Below, in pieces: positions 1 through 9,300 of a stretch of 41,885 nucleotides of DNA. The DNA lies in assembly GCA_003161635.1 (NCBI GenBank), contig PMOA01000078.1:9019-50903 (forward strand). Reading direction: 5' to 3'. This DNA is from Limisphaerales bacterium. Lineage in GTDB: Bacteria > Verrucomicrobiota > Verrucomicrobiia > Limisphaerales > UBA11358. The notes under the pieces were generated by a model that saw only the letters and a list, made by a program, of their open reading frames with translations, searched no databases and was not told the origin of the DNA. Position numbers and translations under genes: made by a program. Every line of letters starts with the position of its first letter. The stretch's first letter is position 1.

Positions 1-2
1 GG

Positions 3-242
3 TCGGGATACCAACACTATTCATATAATCTGGGCACTTTTACTGGATCTCTGAATCCGACCTCCGCCAACCTTGCTTTTGGGATTGGCGTGGTCGCCTT
101 CGGTAACAATATGACTGCTAGCCCCGAAACGCTGCTTGTGGACAATGTTCAGGTTACCATGGTTCCCGAACCGAGCACGTTCGCCATGATCCTGGGAGGC
201 CTCGGCCTTTTTGCCGGCTGGCGCCGGTATCGTCGGGCCTAA
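3..242 (+). CDS. PEP-CTERM sorted secreted protein, C-terminal part
   Basis: The frame is open from the window edge and ends at TAA 240-242, so only the last 79 residues are present. The tail has the full PEP-CTERM pattern: VPEPSTF, then a hydrophobic stretch (AMILGGLGLFAG), then a basic end (WRRYRR). In the known exosortase/PEP-CTERM system such tails direct cleavage and surface sorting of exported proteins. The 50 or so residues before the tail (YNLGT..SGSL, FGIGVVA.GNNMTASPET) are nearly the same as residues of the protein at 3274-4869, which lacks the PEP-CTERM tail. The function of the shared domain is unknown to me. A strong terminator follows at 306-338. Confidence 0.85.
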   Translation, partial: SGYQHYSYNLGTFTGSLNPTSANLAFGIGVVAFGNNMTASPETLLVDNVQVTMVPEPSTFAMILGGLGLFAGWRRYRRA

Positions 243-305
243 TTCGGAAGCCATGACGGCTTCGAGAAAACCGAAGTTCACATTCCGAATAGTTCAATCA
301 ATGCT

Positions 306-338
306 CCGCGCGGCAATCAACTGCCGCGCGGTTTTTTT
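306..338 (+). terminator. Rho-independent terminator of the PEP-CTERM gene
   Basis: A perfect 10-bp GC-rich stem (306-315 with 322-331), a 6-nt loop (ATCAAC) and a run of seven T (332-338) lie 64 bases after the stop codon of the PEP-CTERM gene. Confidence 0.9.
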
Positions 339-421
339 GAACTGAAAGGGAAGCGCAGGCAAGCTATGTCGGATTTGACGCAGCGGATTTCGAGGCGCGC
401 ATTTCTTTGGGCGCAACTTGA

Positions 422-545
422 CACTGCCCCTGTCTCCCTCTCCCCGCCCGAGCGGGGAGAGGGGTTCAAGCGTGTAAACATATTGGCCTCCTCACCCCGA
501 CCCTCTCCTCCCTTGGGGGCGGAGAGGGAGAAAACGGGGGCAGTG
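422..545. repeat. Composite hairpin repeat (REP-like)
   Basis: Two hairpins are nested inside an outer inverted repeat. The first has a perfect 12-bp stem (436-447 with 452-463, loop CCGA). The second is weaker (501-508 with 521-528). The outer arms are CACTGCCCC near 422-430 and GGGGGCAGTG near 536-545. The CCCTCTCC/GGAGAGGG core is a type often seen as a dispersed intergenic repeat in bacterial genomes (recalled, not searched). An ATG frame running through it (366-611) has no protein-like features and is not annotated. Confidence 0.6.
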
Positions 546-568
546 CACGGATACGCCCATTCGTTTCT

Positions 569-612
569 TAAGTATGCTTACTCATTCCTGACCCGCAGAA
601 AAAGCTTATAAT
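569..612 (+). promoter_or_regulatory. TGAGTA-N4-TACTCA type palindrome followed by a -10 box
   Basis: Bases 569-584 read TAAGTA-TGCT-TACTCA, a palindrome with one mismatch. It is the same motif as at 3179-3196, 3201-3216 and 5143-5158. A perfect TATAAT lies at 607-612, starting 23 bases after the last base of the palindrome. No good -35 hexamer is visible at normal spacing, so an activator site or an alternative promoter is possible. If the -10 is real, transcription would start about at the ATG at 618, giving a leaderless message. This last point is inference. Confidence 0.55.
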
Positions 613-617
613 ACTAC

Positions 618-954
618 ATGCGTGTAGTTAGATTCATCTTTCGGTTCATCATTGGTCCAGTTTTGTTCTTTGTTCGCAGCCCTTTGCTGCAATGCGGGCG
701 TCATCGTTACGGAGAACGTTTCTCCGGGGGCGACCAGTTGGCCGGGAAATCCGATCATCCGCATAGTGACCAATCCGGCCAGCCAGGCTTCCACGGGCGA
801 AAGTTTCACCGGCGCGGGCGGTTGCACCAATTACGCCCAAACCTTTACGGTCACCGGGACCAACTGCACGCTCCAAACCATCAGCATTTATGCGGGCGGC
901 GGGATACATTTCACCGGCGCGGTTATCGGCCTGCATGTCAGGCGGACTCCCTGA
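618..954 (+). pseudogene. Broken small secreted protein gene
   Basis: The ATG at 618 opens a hydrophobic start (MRVVRFIFRFIIGPVLFF) that looks like a signal peptide. The mature-type sequence (AGVIVTENVSPGATSW, then a Thr/Ser/Gly-rich beta-like stretch with two Cys) continues in the next frame, open from about 652 to the TGA at 952-954. The two parts would join by a frameshift at about 665-690. The protein also ends early, soon after YAGGG. I do not recognise the family. A 122-bp inverted-repeat element begins 17 bases after the stop and may have removed the original 3' end. A TTG start at 652 in the second frame is the alternative, giving a 100-residue protein with a short signal peptide. Confidence 0.5.
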
Positions 955-971
955 GGTTTCGCCGGACGCAA

Positions 972-1093
972 TTTGACAGTACCACCAAGTCAACGATCTG
1001 TACCCATGCGGAACGCCGGATTCATCTTGCAGGGAGGGCAAGCTGCGCGTGGTTGCTGCGGGATAAATCCGCCGTTCCGGTGGTACTGTCAAA
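972..1093. mobile_element. 122-bp MITE-like element with 15-bp perfect terminal inverted repeats
   Basis: TTTGACAGTACCACC at 972-986 is matched exactly in reverse complement at 1079-1093. Inner sequence pairs further but imperfectly (CGGAACG near 1009 with CGTTCCG near 1073), so most of the element could fold. It has no coding capacity. I see no clear target-site duplication. It separates the broken gene at 618-954 from the GH43 gene at 1171. It could be a non-autonomous transposable element or a structured repeat; no second copy was noticed in this window. Confidence 0.6.
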
Positions 1094-1170
1094 GTGCGCC
1101 CGTTTCATCCGCATCAAATCTTTTCCGTTTTCTCGAAGCAACAAACTGTGATATAATTCAAAGGACGCTA

Positions 1171-2964
1171 ATGATAAACAAGATCATCAAACTCATAGCC
1201 ACCACCTCCGCCGTGCTCTGCACGCTCGGATTCTGCATCACCAACGCGCCCGCATGGCAATCGGACGACGGCGATGGCACGTTCACCAATCCGCCGCTTT
1301 ATGCGGACTATCCCGATCCGGACATCATTCGCGTCGGCAACGACTTTTACTTTTCCACGACCACTTTCATTGATGTGCCGGGACTGACCATTTTGCATTC
1401 ACAGGACCTGGTGCATTGGGAAATTGTCACGCATCTCATTTCACAACTAACTGGCAGCCCAAAGTATAACATCACAAACGGCGTCCAAAACTATGGCAAC
1501 GGTGTTTTTGCGTCGAGCTTGCGGTATTACAACGGAACGTTCTATTGCGTGGAGACGCCGAATGGCCAAAACACCACTATTTATTATTCCACAAACATTG
1601 CCGGGCCGTGGCAGTCTCATCTGCTCAACACCAGCGCATTTGACCCGGGACTCTACATTGAAACCAACGGCACGGGCTACATCGCCACTGCTGGCGGCTG
1701 GCAAAACAATACCACGTTTCTGACCTTGAACTCCACTTTTTCCCAGGTCGTCGCATCCACCACCATAACTAATAATTTGGGACTTGAAGGCTCTCATGTG
1801 GTCAAGCGCGGCAACTATTATTACATTTTCAACGCGCAGCCGGGGACCGCGTCACTCTACTGTTCGCGCGCAACGAACCTTTTTGGCCCTTACATATTCA
1901 TGAAAATGTTGGATGACGCGCATGGGGGACACCAGGGCGCCATCGTGGATATGCCGGACGGCACTGATTATGGATTTGTCATGAAGGACAGCGGCACCAT
2001 CGGCCGGATGACTTACATCAGTCCCATTATTTGGTCGAACAACTGGCCGGTCTGGGGCCTGACGAACGCGCCCGGGCGGGTTCCGGCCACTGCGCCTATG
2101 CCGATTGTCGGAAAACCGGCGTACCAGATTCCGACTTCGGACGATTTCTCGTCTCCGACGCTCGGTCTGCAATGGCAGTGGAATCACAACCCGGACAACA
2201 CGCGCTGGTCATTGACCGCCCGACCCGGTTTCCTGCGGCTGCATCCGACGGGCGCAACGAACTTCTGGTATGCGCGAAACTCGCTCATCCAAAAAGGCCA
2301 GGGGCCATGGAGCGGCGCCGAAGTTAAATTCGATTTGAGCAATCTACAGTCCGGCGATATTTGCGGCCTTGGCGCACTTGGGAAGATCAATGGCACTATT
2401 GCCGTCACGTGCAACAGCCCCGGCAACTACACTTTGAGCCAGAACCTGATTGTGTCAACCGACAGCACCAAAAACAACCTGATCAACACAACTGTCACCA
2501 CCGCGCCGTACACGAACACGACCATCTTTCTGCGGCTGGGCATGGATTTTATCAAGAGCAAAGGAACCGTGCTCTACAGCGCCGACGGCATAACCTGGAC
2601 GCAACTGGGCGGCCAATTCAACATCGCATACGACTGGTACACGGGGACGTTCCAAGGCGAGCAATTTGCGATTTTCTGTTACAACCTGCAACCCGGCACG
2701 GGTTATCTCGACGTGGATTGGTTCAGATTCACGCCTCCTGCGTTCATTAACGACATCGTGGAAAACCCGGACTCCAGCATGACACTGTATTTTGCGAACA
2801 GCCCCAACTCCACGAACTTTGTTCAAGCAAGCACCAATCTGCCGGCATCGGCGGCGTGGCAGAACATTTCCACCAATCTTGCCGATGGGGGCGGTTCGTG
2901 GCAGTTCACCGACACTAACACCAGCGTGTTACCCAGCCGGTTTTATCGTTCTTACACCCGCTGA
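1171..2964 (+). CDS. Secreted glycoside hydrolase family 43 (beta-xylosidase / alpha-L-arabinofuranosidase type)
   Basis: This is a 597-residue enzyme, starting at ATG 1171 with AAGGA just upstream and a signal peptide of about 28 residues. It has the five-bladed propeller signature of GH43: the catalytic base Asp49 in YPDPD, the pKa-modulating Asp158 in FDPGLYIE, and the general acid Glu206 in GLEGSH. A second beta-sandwich follows at about 310-530 (DDFSSPTLG, QWQWNHNP), as in two-domain GH43 xylosidases. The last 60 residues form a module (FVQASTNL...W..IST...FTD....RFYR) also found on other proteins here. It should release xylose or arabinose from oligosaccharides outside the cytoplasm. 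Its 5' end is close in DNA to the fragment at 11447 and the pseudogene at 23926. The exact substrate cannot be told from the sequence. Confidence 0.88.
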   Translation: MINKIIKLIATTSAVLCTLGFCITNAPAWQSDDGDGTFTNPPLYADYPDPDIIRVGNDFYFSTTTFIDVPGLTILHSQDLVHWEIVTHLISQLTGSPKYNITNGVQNYGNGVFASSLRYYNGTFYCVETPNGQNTTIYYSTNIAGPWQSHLLNTSAFDPGLYIETNGTGYIATAGGWQNNTTFLTLNSTFSQVVASTTITNNLGLEGSHVVKRGNYYYIFNAQPGTASLYCSRATNLFGPYIFMKMLDDAHGGHQGAIVDMPDGTDYGFVMKDSGTIGRMTYISPIIWSNNWPVWGLTNAPGRVPATAPMPIVGKPAYQIPTSDDFSSPTLGLQWQWNHNPDNTRWSLTARPGFLRLHPTGATNFWYARNSLIQKGQGPWSGAEVKFDLSNLQSGDICGLGALGKINGTIAVTCNSPGNYTLSQNLIVSTDSTKNNLINTTVTTAPYTNTTIFLRLGMDFIKSKGTVLYSADGITWTQLGGQFNIAYDWYTGTFQGEQFAIFCYNLQPGTGYLDVDWFRFTPPAFINDIVENPDSSMTLYFANSPNSTNFVQASTNLPASAAWQNISTNLADGGGSWQFTDTNTSVLPSRFYRSYTR

Positions 2965-3178
2965 AAAAACTCAGAGCCCTGAAATAAACAGTTGCGCTTC
3001 GCGCCCATATGATCTGGCTGGCAGAATTGTCCATTGCCATTGCCGCAAGTTTTTGCTGCGCACAACGTATTGGTTGAAGATAAAGGGGCAGATCACGCCC
3101 TGCGCGTTTTGTCCGCCTCCCCGCCGCTCCAGCTTCCGCGCCCCCTCACGAATTCGCCGTTTGTGCAGTCCTCGCCAG

Positions 3179-3216
3179 ATGAGTATTCATACTCATTCTC
3201 TGCGTATTGTTACTCA
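3179..3216 (+). promoter_or_regulatory. Tandem palindromic operator-like sites
   Basis: The first site, ATGAGTA-TTCA-TACTCAT (3179-3196), is a perfect 7-bp inverted repeat. The second, TGCGTA-TTGT-TACTCA (3201-3216), is imperfect on its left arm. The two centres are 21 bp apart, two helical turns, so two dimers would lie on the same face of the DNA. A weak -10 candidate (CATCAT, 3240-3245) begins 24 bases after the second site, close to the spacing at 569-612 and 5143-5187. The rest of the interval 2965-3178 shows nothing I can interpret. Confidence 0.65.
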
Positions 3217-3273
3217 TAGACATTCATAAACAAATGTTGCATCATTGTGTCGAACAGTTCACAAACCAAGCAT

Positions 3274-4869
3274 ATGAGAAGAACAATCCCAACGATATAC
3301 TTGATCGCCGCGTTGAGCGGCTTGACCGTCGCGACTCAAGCGCAAGTCGTCGTCTGGTCACTAAACTTCGATTCCGATGCGTTAGGTACGTATGGCACGA
3401 CTACCGACTATGGTGGTGGTAGTGGTCTACCCGAGACAACCAGCATCGTCACTCCTGGAGATGGGGGATCTGGTAACGCAATGCAAGTGACATTCTACCC
3501 TGTCAGCGGGCTCAGTGTAAACTTCCAGTCGGCTACTCCAACATATGCGGCCAGCGGCAACACTGACCCGTATGCGACAAACTACACCCTTTCATTTGAT
3601 ATGGCAATCCAAGGCGTTGATATATCAAGTGGTTATGGCGGACTGGAGATTAGCGTCCAGAACGGCGGTGGGATATTTGGCCCACATCGGCTTTTTGACT
3701 TTTTAGTCCCTCCTGCGGGATCGGCGGGGTCGGGATACCAACACTATTCGTATAATCTGGGCACTTTTTCTGGATCTCTTGCTCTGACCAACGGCAACCT
3801 TGCTTTTGGGATTGGCGTGGTTGCCTATGGTAACAATATGACTGCCAGCCCAGAAACGATCCTTCTGGACAATGTTCAAATAACAATGAAGACAAACCCG
3901 CCCCCGCCCCCGCCCCCGACATTGAGCGTGCTGATCACCAAACCTGGGTTGAGAATTTTTGCCAAGAACTATTCCGCACCATTCAATCAGGAAGGGCTTG
4001 CAACGGTGGCGGGGTACCAGTCCTGGGTTGGTGCGACTCCAAGTAATCCGAAGAGCTATTCGATTACGTTTGAGGACTTCGATACTATTGACAATTATAC
4101 GCTCTACGTACAGTTCGTTCCGGGTGCCGGGATCAACCCGTATGTCGTTTGGGAGAGCCCCAATGCCTTTGTGTGGAGCATTACGCATGTGGGTACAGGG
4201 TTTACGACAAGTGTTGATTGGAAAACCAACCACATTGAGTTCGGCCAAACGAATAACGCGCTCACGTTGGCCACCACCAGCACCGACGGTCGCGGCACTT
4301 GGACATTAACCTTCACCAACGACACGGATGGCACGGTGACCGCGCCGGGTGGCTCCAGCGGATCCTTCTCCTTGCCCGCGGATATGGCCGCTCTATTCGC
4401 GGATCCAGTGGGTATTTACTTAGGAACAGCCCCGAATGGCTCAGGAGGTTACGGCCAATACATAGACATCAGTCGCATTACCACTACGAATGTTACTGGA
4501 GTAAGGCTCAATGACGACTTCACAAAGGAAAGCGACTTAGACCCCGCTGTCTGGGATACGTCCTTTTCCTTGGACTCCGGCAGCGTCATTCAAGTCTCAA
4601 CCAACTCGGCTTTGTGGGTGAATTGGACGGTTCCCGATGACGGATACGGACTGGGAACAAAAGCTAGCCTGAAAGGTGGCACCAATGTGTGGTTCTCGCC
4701 AAGCTATTACGGCAATGGTGTCACACCAATCGGCCCGGAACAGATGGGACCTTCGCTGAAGTGGGTTTTGCTCCCCAAAGCATGCCTGCCGACCGTGGAC
4801 GGGACAGTGGGTGGCACGCCTTCGACACAAGGATTCTTCCGGATGTCGAATCCTGCGCCAATCCAGTGA
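3274..4869 (+). CDS. Secreted beta-rich protein sharing a domain with the PEP-CTERM protein
   Basis: This is a 531-residue protein with a signal peptide cleaved near ATQAQ (residue 22). The ATG at 3274 is chosen because it places the signal peptide at the very start. Residues about 20-205 form a beta-rich domain. Its end repeats, in DNA and protein, the C-terminal domain of the PEP-CTERM protein at 3-242, but here a NPPPPPPP linker replaces the sorting tail. Two further beta-sandwich-like regions follow (about 215-410 with ITFEDFDTIDNYTLYV, and about 415-500 with DDFTKESDLDPAVWD). The end, GFFRMSNPAP, resembles the FFR-type C-terminal module of its neighbours. No catalytic motif is seen. A carbohydrate-binding or surface role is only a guess. 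Confidence 0.8.
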   Translation: MRRTIPTIYLIAALSGLTVATQAQVVVWSLNFDSDALGTYGTTTDYGGGSGLPETTSIVTPGDGGSGNAMQVTFYPVSGLSVNFQSATPTYAASGNTDPYATNYTLSFDMAIQGVDISSGYGGLEISVQNGGGIFGPHRLFDFLVPPAGSAGSGYQHYSYNLGTFSGSLALTNGNLAFGIGVVAYGNNMTASPETILLDNVQITMKTNPPPPPPPTLSVLITKPGLRIFAKNYSAPFNQEGLATVAGYQSWVGATPSNPKSYSITFEDFDTIDNYTLYVQFVPGAGINPYVVWESPNAFVWSITHVGTGFTTSVDWKTNHIEFGQTNNALTLATTSTDGRGTWTLTFTNDTDGTVTAPGGSSGSFSLPADMAALFADPVGIYLGTAPNGSGGYGQYIDISRITTTNVTGVRLNDDFTKESDLDPAVWDTSFSLDSGSVIQVSTNSALWVNWTVPDDGYGLGTKASLKGGTNVWFSPSYYGNGVTPIGPEQMGPSLKWVLLPKACLPTVDGTVGGTPSTQGFFRMSNPAPIQ

Positions 4870-4911
4870 TGAGCGCGACAATGCGGTTTTAATTACAAAC
4901 CGAAATTATGT

Positions 4912-4949
4912 GACGGCACCGGTCGCAATTTAAAGCGACGGCGCCGTTG
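4912..4949 (+). terminator. Possible terminator hairpin after the 3274 gene
   Basis: GACGGCACCGGTCGC (4912-4926) pairs, with about two imperfect positions, with GCGACGGCGCCGTT (4935-4948) around an AT-rich 8-nt loop. It lies 43 bases after the stop. No T-run follows, so it may instead be a Rho-dependent or mRNA-stabilising structure. Apart from this hairpin and the site at 5143, the interval 4870-5245 shows nothing recognisable. Confidence 0.4.
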
Positions 4950-5142
4950 CCATTGCTTCTTTGTGAACCCCCAAAGCGGAGCATATGTCATGGCCGGTTT
5001 CAGCGTATGCTCGGCACAAATGTTTTCGACACTTTCGAAAAGGGACAAGACACCCGCTACCAGGAAATGAAACGCTATGCGGACACATGGGGACTTGATA
5101 TCCATCCAACCCATCCGCCTGTCGGCGTCGCCCTGCTTCTTG

Positions 5143-5187
5143 TGAGTATGGTTACTCATACCAAAGACCGGCCACAAGTGGTATAGA
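5143..5187 (+). promoter_or_regulatory. Palindromic operator-like site with a -10 box
   Basis: TGAGTA-TGGT-TACTCA (5143-5158) is a perfect 6-bp inverted repeat with a 4-bp spacer. TATAGA (5182-5187) starts 24 bases after its last base, matching the layout at 569-612. Transcription would then begin near 5194, which favours the ATG at 5246 over a TTG at 5201 as the start of the next gene. Confidence 0.6.
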
Positions 5188-5245
5188 TAAAAGGGCAACT
5201 TTGAACCTCAAAAAAGGTTCAACCGCCCTGTTAATACTAAATATC

Positions 5246-6112
5246 ATGAACGTTTGCACGCATCCAAACCGTCACTCTCAGAACTCACGTTGTGCGGGTT
5301 TCACCTTGATCGAACTTCTGGTGGTGATCGCCATTATCGCCATTCTGGCGGCCATTCTTTTACCGGCCTTGGCCAGGGCGAAAACCAAGGCCCAGCGCAT
5401 TACCTGTATGAGCAATGAACATCAGATGGCAATCGCGCTGTTCGTGTACGCCAGCGAGAGCCAGGACAAATTGCCCACGGGAGGTACCGCGGCTTTTAAT
5501 GCATGGGATCTCGCATCCACTGTGGCTGCGAGTATGTTAAACAACGGCGTCACGAAAAAGACTTTCTACTGCCCCAGTACAGCCCCGGAATACGATGACG
5601 ATATCAATTTTCTCAAACCTAATCCCAGAAGTCTTTGGTTTTTTAACCAAAGAGCGGACGAGGGGCAACCAGGATGGAATTCCGCTGGTTTTAACATCGT
5701 TGGATACGCTATGTCGTTCCCGGGAATTACAAGCAGCGGCGCACCTTATCTGTACACTACGAATATAAATAAAACGATGGGCTTCGAAAGAATTACGAAT
5801 AGTACCGGTGGTTTCATAGTTCCCAATTCGGACCGGGTCATATTCGCGGACAACATAATGTCGTTTAATAATACGGATACTCATGACAAATGGGCAAGTG
5901 GTACAAAAACTGTTTTTTACGGCATGACGGGCAGCTTTACGACAGATGGCAGGAACTTGTATAAACATTTTAGCTCACATCTCAACGCGCACTTCGCCGG
6001 GGGTGTTCCAGATGGCGGAAATGTCACATTTAAAGATGGCCATACGGAATGGCGCAAGTTTGCGGATATGGAGCAACGGGCAACTGGCTCGAGTTGGGGT
6101 TTTTGGTGGTGA
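5246..6112 (+). CDS. Type II secretion pseudopilin-like protein with prepilin N-terminus (H-X9-DG family)
   Basis: This is a 288-residue protein. A short basic leader is followed by the prepilin cleavage motif [20 protein letters not shown] at about residues 18-38, a single long hydrophobic helix. A prepilin peptidase would cut after the Gly and methylate the Phe. The C-terminal region ([22 protein letters not shown]) matches the family's closing DGH motif. Such proteins are present in many copies in Verrucomicrobiota and Planctomycetota genomes, and their roles are mostly unknown. ATG 5246 is preferred; an in-frame TTG at 5201 would overlap the likely transcription start. No other secretion genes are nearby. 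Nothing convincing lies between its stop and 6330. Confidence 0.85.
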   Translation: MNVCTHPNRHSQNSRCAGFTLIELLVVIAIIAILAAILLPALARAKTKAQRITCMSNEHQMAIALFVYASESQDKLPTGGTAAFNAWDLASTVAASMLNNGVTKKTFYCPSTAPEYDDDINFLKPNPRSLWFFNQRADEGQPGWNSAGFNIVGYAMSFPGITSSGAPYLYTTNINKTMGFERITNSTGGFIVPNSDRVIFADNIMSFNNTDTHDKWASGTKTVFYGMTGSFTTDGRNLYKHFSSHLNAHFAGGVPDGGNVTFKDGHTEWRKFADMEQRATGSSWGFWW

Positions 6113-6334
6113 GGGTGTCCGTGCCAATCGTTGCGGATGACTTACACTGCCTGAATGAAAACGCCCGCCAGCGCTGAAATCTTAACTTCGAAACCGAAAG
6201 TCCGCAGTACAAAATCTCTTTGCGTTAGCCCGCAGGTTTCGGAGTTGGGTCCTCGGATTTCAGATTTCTTTCGGCGTTCGGCGTTCGGGTTTGGGCTTGG
6301 TTATTTTGTTTCCTGTAGCTTTTGTGTCGCCGCC

Positions 6335-6396
6335 TCCCGTGGCCAATCTTCTGGCACGGGCACTCTGACCATCCAGGCGGTAACATCTTCAATCTT
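6335..6396 (+). pseudogene. Remnant of a GH51-type leader peptide
   Basis: One frame here reads FCVAASRGQSSGTGTLTIQA and stops at 6398-6400. This resembles the signal peptide and first mature residues of the adjacent GH51 gene (ALAQTGTVTIQA). It is best explained as the leftover 5' end of a duplicated gene just ahead of the intact copy. The match is short, so chance cannot be excluded. Confidence 0.35.
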
Positions 6397-9300
6397 ATGA
6401 AAAACCTCAATCAATTCGTATTGGCAGGCGTTTGCCTGGCGCTCGGGTCGTCGTCGGCCCTGGCCCAAACCGGCACCGTCACCATCCAGGCCAACCAGCC
6501 TTCGGCCAACATCAGTTCCAATCTCTTTGGCATTTTCTTCGAGGAGATCAACATGGCGGGTGATGGCGGAATTTATGCCGAACTGATCCGCAACCGAGGG
6601 TTTGAAGACGGATCAACACCAGTCAACTGGACACTCGTGACCAACGGTGTCGCTGCTGGAAGCTTCGCGCTCGACACGTCCCTGCCGTTGAGCCCGAGCA
6701 ATACCCATTCACTCAAGTTGACGAAAACGAGCGGCACCGGCAGCATCGGCGCGGCCAATAATGGTTATTACGGGGTACACCTGACCAATGGCGCCACCTA
6801 CAACCTGGGTCTCTATGCTCGCGCTGCCAGCGGTTTCAGTGACAGCATCACGGTTTCCTTGGAGAGCACCAGCGGCGCCACAACCTACGCTTCAAGCACG
6901 GTCAGCGGGCTGACCACGGGCTGGCAGCACTTCACGATGGCGCTGGTCCCGAACGCGACCGATCCCGCGGCGCGGCTTGCGCTGCGGATCTCCCAAAACG
7001 GTTCGGTTTACCTGGATTTTGTTTCGCTGTTCCCGGCGGTGACTTTCAACAACCGCACCAACGGATTGCGCCCCGATCTGGCCAATATGCTGTTCAACCT
7101 GAAACCCTCGTTCATGCGTTTCCCCGGCGGCAATTGGGTGGATGGCTACGGCGTCGCTAACGCCTATAATTGGGAATTGACGGTTGGCGACCCCGCCAAT
7201 CGGACTCCACGGAGCGGCGCTTGGGGTTACATGGTGGACAACGGCCTGGGTTTTCACGAGTACCTCCAGTTGTGCGAGGACATCGGCGCAACGCCATTGC
7301 TTTGCGTCAACGCTGGCATGGACGGGAACCAGGTTGCCGTTCCGCCCAGCCAACTGGGGCCGTGGGTGCAGTTGGCGCTGGACGCGATTCAATACGCGAA
7401 TGGTGACACCAGCACTTATTGGGGCGCGCAACGCGCCGCCAATGGCCATCCGGCGCCGTTCAATCTGCAATACATCGAAATTGGAAACGAAAACCACGGC
7501 GCGTCCTACAACACCAATTACGGGATATTCTACTATGCGATTAAGTCGAATTATCCCGCCATCCATGTCATCGTCAATTCGCCCAATTATTCGTCGGACC
7601 CCATTCCCTCGTCGGCTCCGCTCGAAATCGTGGATGAACACTTCTATACGAGCCCTGCTATCTACATGGCCCAGACTGCGACGCGTTACGACAGTTACAG
7701 CCGGAACGGACCGAAAATCTTTGTCGGCGAATACGCCGTGGCCTACGCGACTCCGCCGAACACGTTTCCGGCCACGCTCCAGAACGCTATAGCCGAAGCC
7801 GCCTGCATGACCGGATTCGAACGCAACTCGGACCTCGTGCAAATGACCTGCTACGCGCCCTTGTTCTGCAACTTGAACAACCCGAACTGGTATCCGGATT
7901 TGATTTATTTCAACGGCACGAACGTGTATGGCACGCCGTCTTATTACGTTCAGCAGATGTTCAGTGTCAACCGCGGCGACGTGGTGCTCCCGACAAGCGT
8001 GTCCGCCCCGGCCAACACGCTCTACGTTTCTTCCAGTCTGGTTGAGTCGTCGGGCCAAATCATCGTCAAGGCCGTCAACTTCAACAGCAGCGCGATTTCA
8101 ACAACCTTCAATCTGAATGGCGTTGCTTCCATCGCCTCCAGCGCTACGACGATTCAGCTTACCGGCAATTCGGGAGACACGAATTGGTTCGGGTCGCCAC
8201 CCCTCATTTTCCCGGTGACCAACTCGATTGGCACCGCGGGCACAAACTTCACCATCTCACTGTCGGCCAATTCACTGACGATCTTCAAATTGCAGGGCAG
8301 CGGATTCAGCAGCGTCACGAATTTGCAGTTCCAGTTCTTGTCCCCGATCCATCTCAATCAGTCGGTGCCGAGCACCCTCTCGGGCCAGGCTTCAGGGCAG
8401 ACCTTCAATCTGGCCGGCAATTACGCGGTGACCTACGCTTCGATGAATCCCACGGTGGCGATGGCCGATGCCAACGGGATTGTTTCCGGAACGGGCATTG
8501 GGACGACGGTGATTGTCGCGAGCTACGCCGGAATTTCCGCCACTCAATCCGTGCAGGTTTTGCCAGCACTGCCGACACCGCCGACGCAATTGATTCACCG
8601 TTACAGTTTCAATGACGGCACGGCAAACGATTCCGTCGGCAACGCCAACGGCACCTTCCACAACGGGAGCGGCGCCTCCTCGATCTCCGGCGGGCAGTTG
8701 AACCTGAAGGGTTCGACCAGCGATTACGTTGACTTCGGACCGGGTATCATCTCCACGACCAACATCACCACGGGCGCGGTCACGTTCGAAGCCTGGGCGT
8801 CGTTCAATTCGGCCAACACCGGCTGGGCGCGGCTGTTTGACTTTGGCACCAGTTCCGGTTCTTCGGGCGCGAACTACATTTTCCTGTCGCCGAACAACGC
8901 GAACAACGGCGGCAACGCGCGGATGGCGGTCACTGATTCTGTGGGCAATGGCAATGAAACCGGTTTCAACATCAACAATCTTTTGGGCCAGACCAATCTT
9001 CATTTGGTGGCTGTTTTCAACCCGACTCCGAACCGGCAGTTTCTCGGCCTCTACACCAACGGCGTTCTGGCCGCCTCGACTTCGACCGGCAGCAAGCAGA
9101 TCTCTTCCATCAAAGATGTCACCAGCTTTCTCGGACATTCTCATTGGTCCAACGACCCCGGCCTGAATGGTTCCATCGATGAGTTCCGGATTTACGACGG
9201 CGAGCTGAACACAAACCAAATCGCCGCGACCGACGTGCTGGGGCCGAACCAGGTCCTGAGCACCGGTAGTCCGCCCCTCAGCCTGACGACCACACTGACC

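Noticed and set aside
4947-5186. 79-codon plus-strand frame between the 3274 and 5246 genes
   Set aside because: No ribosome site or protein-like pattern, and it runs through the palindromic operator and the -10 box, so it is more likely intergenic DNA.
6892-8058. 388-codon open frame on the minus strand inside GH51
   Set aside because: It is antisense to a clear GH51 with both catalytic motifs. The translation is Arg/Val/His-rich with no domain or signal, as expected from the GC bias of the sense codons.
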